A DNA stretch of 64,000 nucleotides from Flavobacterium daejeonense DSM 17708 (GTDB lineage Bacteria > Bacteroidota > Bacteroidia > Flavobacteriales > Flavobacteriaceae), in NCBI RefSeq assembly GCF_000425425.1, contig NZ_AUDK01000001.1, positions 1 through 64,000 of the forward strand, given 5' to 3'. Position numbers and translations under genes: made by a program. Shown here one piece after another: positions 54,884 to 62,725 of the stretch. Below the pieces are notes generated by a model. That model was given only the letters and a program-made list of their open reading frames with translations, ran no database searches and was not told the DNA's origin. Every line of letters starts with the position of its first letter. Position 1 is the stretch's first letter.

Positions 54884-56029
54884 TTAAATCCTAATATAGA
54901 TGCGCTTTTTATTGAGCCACCAACCTACGCCCCAACAAAGCAACATAAACAAAATAGCGGTAACAAACGAGCCAAAACTTCCCGGAAATATTCTTTGAAT
55001 AATGCATTCGCTAAACCATTCAAAAACATCCATTTCCGGATTCATATGAGTAAGGCGGCGCAAAAACGTAAAGAAAAGTTCGGAAAACAAATAAATAAAC
55101 AAAGGATTTTTGCCAAAAATGGTGCAGAATTCCACCCCAAAATATTTTTGCTTTAATTCGATAAAATAAATTAAAACAGCCATAATGGATAAGTCAATTC
55201 CAACGGTATACAACACGAAAGAACCTGTCCATAACTTTTTACAAATAGGCAAAACCAAATCCCACCAACGAGCCAAAGCCATCAAAAGGAAACCAACAAT
55301 CAATAATTTGGCAATACCCTCAAATGTTTTTCCAATTCTCTGAATAAATGCTCCGGCAATATAACCGGCTATTACATTGACAATGGAAGGCAAGGTGCTT
55401 AAAATTCCTTCCGGATCAAAAGGCACCATATCGCGTTTATAAATATGACCATTTCCTAAAACCGATAAATCCAAACGGGTCACAGCATTGGTCGCCATTT
55501 CGAGTTCGGCTCCCGGCTGCCCAAACAAATAAAGCATCGCCCAGTATCCCAATAAAAAAATCACAGATAAAACGATTGCCACTCTCTCCGACAAATAATA
55601 AAAAATAACTGCCGCAAACATATAACACAAGGCGATACGCTGCAAAACACCCATTATACGGGTTTCCGCAAAAGGTTTTAATTCCCAAACACCATCAACA
55701 CCCTGTTTAACAAAAGGAAACCAATACATTAAGAATCCTAAAAGAAAAATAATAAGTGTTCGCTTGATTACTTTTTTCCAAAATACATCAGCAGCCATTT
55801 CTTTCATTTTTCCCATCGAAAAACTCATGGCATTTCCCATTGCAAAAAGGAAGGAAGGAAACACCAAATCGGCCAGAGTAAACCCAAACCATTCGGCATG
55901 AACCAAATAAGGATAGAGATTCGCACCCGTTCCCGGTGTATTAACCACAATCATTAAACAAATCGTTAATCCTCTAAACACATCCAGTGAGAGGAAACGA
56001 TTGGAATTTTGGTTAGAAATTGCTCCCAT
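54884..56029 (-). CDS. Transmembrane heparan-alpha-glucosaminide N-acetyltransferase-like protein (DUF5009)
   Basis: This 381-residue protein has about ten membrane segments. Its N-terminus carries the HGSNAT family signature RFLSLDVFRGLTICLMIVVN, and HAEWFGFTLADLVFPSFLFA, in which His44 corresponds to the active-site His of the human enzyme. That enzyme moves acetyl groups from cytoplasmic acetyl-CoA across the membrane to terminal alpha-glucosamine. The gene ends two bases before the GH89 gene starts its neighbour relation, that is, it begins immediately after the GH89 stop. In lysosomal heparan breakdown the same pair works in sequence. No sulfatase or heparinase is present, so a different alpha-glucosamine-containing glycan is likely. 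Confidence 0.8.
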   Translation of the reverse strand: MGAISNQNSNRFLSLDVFRGLTICLMIVVNTPGTGANLYPYLVHAEWFGFTLADLVFPSFLFAMGNAMSFSMGKMKEMAADVFWKKVIKRTLIIFLLGFLMYWFPFVKQGVDGVWELKPFAETRIMGVLQRIALCYMFAAVIFYYLSERVAIVLSVIFLLGYWAMLYLFGQPGAELEMATNAVTRLDLSVLGNGHIYKRDMVPFDPEGILSTLPSIVNVIAGYIAGAFIQRIGKTFEGIAKLLIVGFLLMALARWWDLVLPICKKLWTGSFVLYTVGIDLSIMAVLIYFIELKQKYFGVEFCTIFGKNPLFIYLFSELFFTFLRRLTHMNPEMDVFEWFSECIIQRIFPGSFGSFVTAILFMLLCWGVGWWLNKKRIYIRI

Positions 56030-56031
56030 AG

Positions 56032-58266
56032 TTAATAATCGTATTTAATTGGCGTCATTTTTTCGGTTACAGGTATAATGCGAGAGCGGTATTTTTTATA
56101 TAAAGCTTTAGCAATCACATTTGGATTACCTTTTGCTTTTACCGGAAAATCCTTTCTGGCAGTTACCCATTTCCATTCCCATTCTTTAATTTTTTTATCA
56201 AAACCCTCCTGATTAAAATGTCCCCAATTAGCTTTTACCTCAGCAAAAAATTGCTGCCATCTAGGTTTGTAAAAATCAGTAAACAGTCCGCTCCATTGCC
56301 TATTACTGTATTCATGCAATCTGTTACTGGCTCCTCCCCAAAGTGTAATCAGGTCACGGGCATTTTGCTCATACAATGCTTTTTCTTTCTCATCAATTCC
56401 CCAACGTCTGGCATCGGCAATCCACGGACCTAACAGAAAATCATAACGCGTAGCCAACAATGAATCCATATCGTCAATCAATTCTAAAAATTCTTTTGAG
56501 TTTTTATCAAATGCTGCTTTATTATTAGCCTGATAATCTCTGGCAATTTGCTGTTGCAAAGGCAAAGCATAATTAGCCAAAACCTGACGCGTAACATCAA
56601 CCAAATCATATTGAAAACCATCTGATTTTTCGCAAGCTGGTATCGCTTTTATAAAAAGATCCCAAGCCGGCAATAAATCTTTTGAAGCATAATTTTGTTT
56701 GGTTCTCGCCCAACGACGGAAACCTTCAAAGGTAGGTCGGGAAACAATAATCGACTCCGCTCCATCGCGAATTACCTGTCCGTTATAAACCGTTTTTACT
56801 AAAATATCCCAGGCTTTCGAAATGTCAGCATTTGATTTTCCATAACGATTCAAAGTATATTTTTGAAGCCAGAAATTCAAATCAATCGGGGTATCACGCC
56901 AGGTATTATCGGTCATCAGTTCATACAAAACCGGATTTTGTTCAATAGCTTCCATTGTCAATCCAATTCCTTTTAGCTTCCCTGAATTTGGGTCTTTCAA
57001 AGCTTTAGCCGGCTCATTGGCAACGGCTTCAATACGTCCAAACATCGAAATATTCCCACCAAAATTGTGGAGCATATTCCAAATCCATTGTTTACCATAA
57101 AAAGCTTCTGTGCGTTTCCAAATCGGCTCAATCTCGGCAGCCAAATCCAAAATAATCATCCTGTCATCAGGAACCGCATCTAATAATCCTTTGATTTGTG
57201 GTGCTTCCCAAAATTCTCTGTGACTGTAAAAAAGCCAGCCCTGCATTACCCAAACTGCTTTTTCATCAGCCGATTTCATTCCTTCAAATATTTTTTTGCT
57301 TAAATCAAACAAATAAGCAGGATCATTAGATGGCGGCGTATTTTCGTTGAAAGTATCGGCTGAATACAAATGATCAGTTCCGTAAATTTTAGATTGCATC
57401 TCTAAAAATTTCTTACCAATTTCAGCAAACAAAGGATCATTAGAATCTAAAATATAAGTATCCTCAAAATCATTCCCCCAGTTAGTTTGCTTTAATTTAG
57501 CATTTGGAAAAAACTTTTTAAACGATGCCGGAACGTGACCGGTAAAAGCCGGCAAAACGGTTTTCATTCCCAGTTCGCGTTCTCTTTTTAAAATTTTCAA
57601 CTGTAAATCACGGTGCGTGTCTTTCCAGTTTTTAGACAACGGACCTCCCCAACCATCTAAATTCCCCATCCAAAACCAGGAGAAATAAGCCGGTCCGCTA
57701 AAAAAAGTACTCAAATCTTCATCGGTAAAACCATAAGACTTATAGACTTCATCCCAAATATATTCTTCTCCGGTAATAGCCAGCGGCATGTTAATTCCGT
57801 GCAAAGCCATCCAGTCGATTTCTTTTTCCCAACGCTTCCAATCCCACCAACTCATGCTGTAATTGAAGGTGCAATAATTCAAATAGTAACGGTATTCATA
57901 AGGTGTTTTTTTATGAATTAAATTAGGTACTACCGGCAATTTCTTAGGCAAATTCAAATTCGTTCCATTCCAAGTTATTTGGCAATGTGTAACATTATTG
58001 AGATAATAATACAAAGCCGAAGCAACCGAAACACCGTTGTTTCCTCTCAAAACAATTTTATCACCTTTGGAAACTATTTCAAACCAATCCTCTTTTGCTG
58101 AAGAATCAATTTCGATACTAAATTGTGAAACATGATTCGGTAATATACGAGCAATAAGCTGGCCCGAAGCATTAACTATTTCTGTCTCCGGTTTTGTCGA
58201 TTGACAAACACCAGTTTCAAAAATAAAAACTATAAACAATATGACTAATTTAAGGTTGGTTTTCAT
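56032..58266 (-). CDS. GH89 alpha-N-acetylglucosaminidase (NAGLU family)
   Basis: This 744-residue protein has a signal peptide (MKTNLKLVILFIVFIFETGV), an N-terminal ferredoxin-like GH-associated domain, then the TIM barrel. Family landmarks are WMALHGINMPLAITGEEYIW, SGPAYFSWFWMGNLDGWGGP, and the catalytic-Glu segment DTFNENTPPSND near residue 305. It removes terminal alpha-linked N-acetylglucosamine. The N-acetyltransferase gene follows after two bases, consistent with acetylation of glucosamine before hydrolysis. Other GH89 targets, such as alpha-1,4-GlcNAc caps on mucins, cannot be excluded. Confidence 0.93.
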   Translation of the reverse strand: MKTNLKLVILFIVFIFETGVCQSTKPETEIVNASGQLIARILPNHVSQFSIEIDSSAKEDWFEIVSKGDKIVLRGNNGVSVASALYYYLNNVTHCQITWNGTNLNLPKKLPVVPNLIHKKTPYEYRYYLNYCTFNYSMSWWDWKRWEKEIDWMALHGINMPLAITGEEYIWDEVYKSYGFTDEDLSTFFSGPAYFSWFWMGNLDGWGGPLSKNWKDTHRDLQLKILKRERELGMKTVLPAFTGHVPASFKKFFPNAKLKQTNWGNDFEDTYILDSNDPLFAEIGKKFLEMQSKIYGTDHLYSADTFNENTPPSNDPAYLFDLSKKIFEGMKSADEKAVWVMQGWLFYSHREFWEAPQIKGLLDAVPDDRMIILDLAAEIEPIWKRTEAFYGKQWIWNMLHNFGGNISMFGRIEAVANEPAKALKDPNSGKLKGIGLTMEAIEQNPVLYELMTDNTWRDTPIDLNFWLQKYTLNRYGKSNADISKAWDILVKTVYNGQVIRDGAESIIVSRPTFEGFRRWARTKQNYASKDLLPAWDLFIKAIPACEKSDGFQYDLVDVTRQVLANYALPLQQQIARDYQANNKAAFDKNSKEFLELIDDMDSLLATRYDFLLGPWIADARRWGIDEKEKALYEQNARDLITLWGGASNRLHEYSNRQWSGLFTDFYKPRWQQFFAEVKANWGHFNQEGFDKKIKEWEWKWVTARKDFPVKAKGNPNVIAKALYKKYRSRIIPVTEKMTPIKYDY

Positions 58267-58293
58267 CTTTTTTTAAGATTTTATTATACAGAA

Positions 58294-59280
58294 TCAGAAA
58301 CTGGAAATACCAGTTGGTTTTACTTTTAACATGTTGTGATTGGCATCAAAATTTAAGCTGTCAATACAAATTTGGCGCAATACATATTTTTCTTTTTGTG
58401 GAAGAATTCGGTGGTATAAAATATAATCCTGTCCTTTTTCACGAAACACTGAATGATGTCCAGGTCCATAAGTGGTACTATCCGCAGAAGTTTCCAGAAT
58501 AGGACTATTTTTGGCTGTTTCAAATGGCCCTAAAGGAGAATTTCCCACAGCATATCCTACTCTATAAGTTGCATCAATTGCTTTTCCTGACGAATACATC
58601 AAATAGTATTTCCCGAAACGCTTAATCATATAAGGGGCCTCAAAATAATCTTTAGGAGTAACAGCTTTAGGTTTTTCCTGAAAAGAAATCATATCTGAAT
58701 TTAACTTGGTAGCCATACAAGTTCCATTTACCCAATTAAATCCGGAACCCCAATATAAATAAGCCTGACCATCCTCATCGATAAAGCAATCGGCATCGAT
58801 ATTATGTACCAAAGGATAATCTTTTGATGAAATCAAAGGCGACTGGTCTTCTTTGGCATTTTTCCAGGGACCTAACGGAGCATCGCTCACACCTACCCAA
58901 ACTTCACTCCCCACAGAAACATACATATAATACTTTCCGTTTGCTGCTTTTCTTACAGAAGGCGCCCATACCATTGAATCTTTAGAATTCGGGCTTGTAC
59001 AGGCTTTTTTGGTTGGCCAGTTTAAATGATGGCGTTCAAATTTTACAAAATCTTTTGTTGAAAATACCGCTAGTTCATCACCACCCCAAGGATCAATTGT
59101 GGCATAAATAAAAAAGGTATCTCCTTCTTTTACAATACAGGGATCAGCAAAATATCCCGGTATAACCGGATTTGCTATGCTTGGTTTTTGTTGTAGATTT
59201 TCCTTTTTGGCTGTATTCTTGCACGACATCAGCAAAATACTCATCAACAAAATAAAAATTCCTGGTTTAAAATTCTTCAT
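58294..59280 (-). CDS. GH43 family lipoprotein glycosidase
   Basis: This 328-residue lipoprotein (signal ending in LLMSC) forms a five-bladed propeller of family GH43. The three catalytic acids are visible: Asp in PGYFADPCIV, Asp in HNIDADCFID and Glu in YFEAPYMIK. GH43 members are arabinofuranosidases, xylosidases or galactosidases, and the subfamily cannot be decided here. It has no accessory binding module. Placement between GH92 and GH89 suggests trimming of a side chain on the same substrate as its neighbours. Confidence 0.9.
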   Translation of the reverse strand: MKNFKPGIFILLMSILLMSCKNTAKKENLQQKPSIANPVIPGYFADPCIVKEGDTFFIYATIDPWGGDELAVFSTKDFVKFERHHLNWPTKKACTSPNSKDSMVWAPSVRKAANGKYYMYVSVGSEVWVGVSDAPLGPWKNAKEDQSPLISSKDYPLVHNIDADCFIDEDGQAYLYWGSGFNWVNGTCMATKLNSDMISFQEKPKAVTPKDYFEAPYMIKRFGKYYLMYSSGKAIDATYRVGYAVGNSPLGPFETAKNSPILETSADSTTYGPGHHSVFREKGQDYILYHRILPQKEKYVLRQICIDSLNFDANHNMLKVKPTGISSF

Positions 59281-59311
59281 TACTATTTATTTTAATCATC
59301 AATAAAAATTA

Positions 59312-61603
59312 CTATTCCTCTATTACTTCGTCAGATTTGGAAGGCGGAACCTGTTTTGTTCCCCAGGTTTTAGACGGTGTTGCAGCCATTTCAAATTCTA
59401 ACACACCGCCTTTTACAATATCCTGATGCTCGATAAAAGCATTTTCGAATGCTTTTCCGTTTAATGTTACTGATTTGATGTATTTGTCTTTCTCAGAAAG
59501 ATTTTTCGCTTTGATGGTAAAATCTTTTCCGTTTTCCTGATGAATTACCGTTTGTTTGAAATAAGGTGAATTAATCAAATAATACGATTGTCCCGCGTTA
59601 GGATACAAGCCCATCATGTGAAAAGCCAGCCAGGAAGACATCGCTCCTGAATCGTCATTTCCTGGAATTCCATTTCTGGAACTGTTGTAATTTTTATCAA
59701 TAATTTCGTGAATGCGATCGTTACTCAAATCAGGACGACCGATCCAGTGGTATAAATTCGGGCTCAAAAACGAAGGCTCATTGGCTACATTATAAAATCC
59801 TTTGTCAAATAGCGTATTCAATCTTTTCTTGAAAGCTTCATTTCCACCCGTTTTTTTAATCAACATGGCCACATCATGAGGTACAGATAAAGAATATTCC
59901 CAAGAGCTCGCTTCGTAAAAAACGCCACACCACCAGCAAACACAGTTAGGCCAATCTTGTGCTAAAGGTGTATAAGGCACGTAACTTATTTTCCCATTAT
60001 TGGCAGCACACTGAATGCTGTCCACCCACTTTCTGTTAGAATCTTTTGGCATGATAAATCCACGGGAACCATTGTCTTCAATATCTCGCCATAGGTTTTG
60101 CCAGTTATCAGCCTGCTTGATAAAACGCCAGTATTCTCCTTTGCGTTTGGTTCCTTTGGCAACAATTGCCAGACAAAAATCGTTATATGAATATTCTAAA
60201 GTTCGGTTTCCGGAACGCACATAATCGGTAGAAACATAACCCAATCGATTGTAATCCACTAATCCGCCACGACCTTCTTTTTCTTCATTGCCCCCAGGAG
60301 GAAACAGCGCATCTTTCAGCATGGCATCCAATGCCAACTTATAATTAATTCCTTCCAAACCTTTTACAAAAGCATCGGCAATAACTACCTCAGCATTCGA
60401 TCCTCCCTGAGTTCTTCCATTCGAATTTCCGCTTCTGGCTTCCGGTAAATAACCATCACGTTTGTAGATTTGCAACATCGCATTCACAATATCAATTTCA
60501 CGTTTAGGATCTAAAAGCGTGATTAAAGGGCTTGAAGAACGATAAGTATCCCAAATCGCATAAAAATCGTCGTAATAAGGGGAGTCATTTTCCCATAAAG
60601 GATTTTCTCCTGTACGATCCACCGGCATCAACATAGTATGATACAAACCGGTGTAAAACATCGTCTTTTTTTCTACAGAGGCTTCTTTTTCAACTTCCAC
60701 TCTTTGTAATAAATTCTCCCATTTTTGTTGGGTTTCGGCTAATTCTTTTTTGAAATCCCAATGCGGAATTTCGTTATCTATATTTTCTCTGGCTTTTAAA
60801 CTACTAATAAATGAAATTCCGATTTTCATGTTCAGCGTTTTATTGGCTAAGCTTTCGAAAAATAACATCGCTCCGGTTTTCTTTCCATTATCCACCTGAT
60901 TTTTTTCATTTGGAAAAAACTTCTCGCCTTTCCAAGTAGAAAAATGAGCAAAAGGCTGATCGAATACTGCCGAAAAATAAACCGCATAAGTACTTCCGTT
61001 ATTCCAGCCACCGCGAACTTTAGTATAACCGCGAACTTCGGTATCTGAAATAACTTCAACCTGAGAACCTACAAACTGCTGCGCTTCACGCCCATCAGGA
61101 ATAATGGATTCGTCCAGATATCTTCCTAAATCAATTTTAACTGCATTTTTAGCATTCGAATCAAAAACAAATTTGTAAAAAGCCGCTCTGTCAGAAGTCG
61201 TGATTTGGGTTTGAATGTTCCATTTTTTCAATAAAGCACCATAATATCCTAAAGCTACTTTTTCGTTTTCACGCAAAGATTCCTGTTTTATGGTTTCAAA
61301 ATCTCCCGAAACAGGCATTACAGAAACATTGCCATATTTTGCTCCGCCACCCGTTCCACTTACGTGCACCTGACTAAAACCGTAAATAGGTTTTGTCATA
61401 TCGGTTGTAAAACCACTATTGGCGTTCAAGTCGTTGTCGGGTCCCGGTTTAATCATTCCGTATGGGCATGATGGTCCTACGAAAACATTTCCTAATCCTT
61501 CCGAACCAATCATAGGATCGACAAAACGATGATTTTGTGCATTTGACAAACTAACTATCAGTAATGCTAAACAAATAAAAATTGCATTCCGGCTCTTTTT
61601 CAT
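59312..61603 (-). CDS. GH92 exo-alpha-mannosidase
   Basis: This protein of 763 residues has a signal peptide (KSRNAIFICLALLIVSLSNA) and then the GH92 N-terminal domain, which begins HRFVDPMIGSEGLGNVFVGP. The catalytic alpha/alpha-barrel contains SPYYDDFYAIWDTYRSSSPL and GNDDSGAMSSWLAFHMMGLY. GH92 enzymes are calcium-dependent inverting mannosidases acting on alpha-1,2, -1,3, -1,4 or -1,6 links, including yeast mannan and N-glycans. I prefer the ATG at 61603 to that at 61645 because it gives a normal signal peptide. It is the first gene of the operon reaching to the HTCS gene. Confidence 0.95.
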   Translation of the reverse strand: MKKSRNAIFICLALLIVSLSNAQNHRFVDPMIGSEGLGNVFVGPSCPYGMIKPGPDNDLNANSGFTTDMTKPIYGFSQVHVSGTGGGAKYGNVSVMPVSGDFETIKQESLRENEKVALGYYGALLKKWNIQTQITTSDRAAFYKFVFDSNAKNAVKIDLGRYLDESIIPDGREAQQFVGSQVEVISDTEVRGYTKVRGGWNNGSTYAVYFSAVFDQPFAHFSTWKGEKFFPNEKNQVDNGKKTGAMLFFESLANKTLNMKIGISFISSLKARENIDNEIPHWDFKKELAETQQKWENLLQRVEVEKEASVEKKTMFYTGLYHTMLMPVDRTGENPLWENDSPYYDDFYAIWDTYRSSSPLITLLDPKREIDIVNAMLQIYKRDGYLPEARSGNSNGRTQGGSNAEVVIADAFVKGLEGINYKLALDAMLKDALFPPGGNEEKEGRGGLVDYNRLGYVSTDYVRSGNRTLEYSYNDFCLAIVAKGTKRKGEYWRFIKQADNWQNLWRDIEDNGSRGFIMPKDSNRKWVDSIQCAANNGKISYVPYTPLAQDWPNCVCWWCGVFYEASSWEYSLSVPHDVAMLIKKTGGNEAFKKRLNTLFDKGFYNVANEPSFLSPNLYHWIGRPDLSNDRIHEIIDKNYNSSRNGIPGNDDSGAMSSWLAFHMMGLYPNAGQSYYLINSPYFKQTVIHQENGKDFTIKAKNLSEKDKYIKSVTLNGKAFENAFIEHQDIVKGGVLEFEMAATPSKTWGTKQVPPSKSDEVIEE

Positions 61604-61679
61604 AATTGCTATTTTAATTATTCTGTTGAGATAATTATTTTTCATTAAATAATCGTCTAAAACACCTTCTTTTAAAAAA

Positions 61680-61734
61680 AAGACAAAAAAAAGCGCACAG
61701 TTGACACCGATTGATTTTCAAGTATCAACTGTGC
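61680..61734 (-). terminator. Strong terminator upstream of the GH92 operon
   Basis: GCACAGTTGA (61695-61704) pairs perfectly with TCAACTGTGC (61725-61734). On the minus strand a long T-run follows (A-run on + at 61675-61692). It ends the DUF4861 transcript, so GH92 must have its own promoter in 61604-61680. Confidence 0.85.
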
Positions 61735-61795
61735 ACTATTTTTTGTAATTCAAAATTTCAAAATCTCACAAAAAATAAGCACTACTATGCAGATT

Positions 61796-62644
61796 TTATT
61801 TCATGTAAGCTTCTAACTTATCCAAATTATTAATCTCCTTTTCTCTGGCGCAAGCCGAAACCACTTCCGTTTCTAAATGTTTCGTTGGTTTAGAAATCAA
61901 TAAGTATTGGGTTCCGTCATCGGTACTTTTTACATAATCTTTCGGATTGTATTTAATAGCGCCACCCACTTCTACAATCTCAGCAGCTACGTCTTCCGGA
62001 TGTTTTCCCCAAACGGCAATATAATTTGCTCCTTTCTTGGTTCCGCAACCTTTGAAATAATTCACTCCGGTTACAAACTGTACTTTTTCGCCATTCAAAC
62101 TAAAAGCTTCCACTTTAGCTTCTCTTTTCCCTGAAAATACCGTTACACGCACTTTGATATCTACCTTTTTCCCTTTGTAAGGCACACCTCTGGAAATCAT
62201 TTCCATATAAGACGTATTCTCAGTTTTTCCCACGTGAGCCAAACGGTTCGTTACCGGATTTAGTGGAATTACTTTTTCTCCGTCCCAAAGACGCACTCCT
62301 CCTAGACCAACAGTAGCTCCTACTTTATAATAATCGGCTCCCCATCCTTCTTTTTGTTGTTCCGGAGTTGGATACCAATGTGCGGCTTTCAACTCCAAAC
62401 CTTTTTTGGCCTTATTATAAACATCAATAGCTACTTTATCACTAAAATAAATTCGCAATGCCATCCATTCATTCTCTACAGCTGGCCCATGATGTCCAAT
62501 TGTACTGTATAAATCCCCGGATTCAGAACCAATATCCGTCAGGTAACTTATTTTATCAGCTTTCATATACAAACTCGCATCTGTATTGTTTTGCCCGAAA
62601 CAAATGCCTCCCAACAGCAAAGCAGCCATAAATGATAATTTCAT
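61796..62644 (-). CDS. DUF4861-type secreted protein
   Basis: This 282-residue protein has a signal peptide (MKLSFMAALLLGGICFGQ) and a beta-sandwich-rich body with segments such as IGHHGPAVENEWMALRIYFS and GADYYKVGATVGLGGVRLWD. It resembles DUF4861 proteins, which occur in Bacteroidota loci for uronate-containing polysaccharides, often near GH105 or lyases. The catalytic role of the family is not settled. It is followed by a strong terminator and preceded, at an 81-base gap, by a gene cut by the window edge, so it may form a separate operon with that gene. Confidence 0.65.
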   Translation of the reverse strand: MKLSFMAALLLGGICFGQNNTDASLYMKADKISYLTDIGSESGDLYSTIGHHGPAVENEWMALRIYFSDKVAIDVYNKAKKGLELKAAHWYPTPEQQKEGWGADYYKVGATVGLGGVRLWDGEKVIPLNPVTNRLAHVGKTENTSYMEMISRGVPYKGKKVDIKVRVTVFSGKREAKVEAFSLNGEKVQFVTGVNYFKGCGTKKGANYIAVWGKHPEDVAAEIVEVGGAIKYNPKDYVKSTDDGTQYLLISKPTKHLETEVVSACAREKEINNLDKLEAYMK

Positions 62645-62725
62645 AATTTCAATTATTTATAGATTAAACTTAATTTTCGTAAAATTAAGTAAACTTTCTG
62701 CAATGCCCGAAGTTTTATTTTATAA

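Noticed and set aside
48954..61603. Reading the operon as heparan/heparin degradation because of HGSNAT and NAGLU homologues
   Set aside because: No heparin lyase, sulfatase or GH88 is present, while a phospholipase and a mannosidase are. Heparan would not need these.
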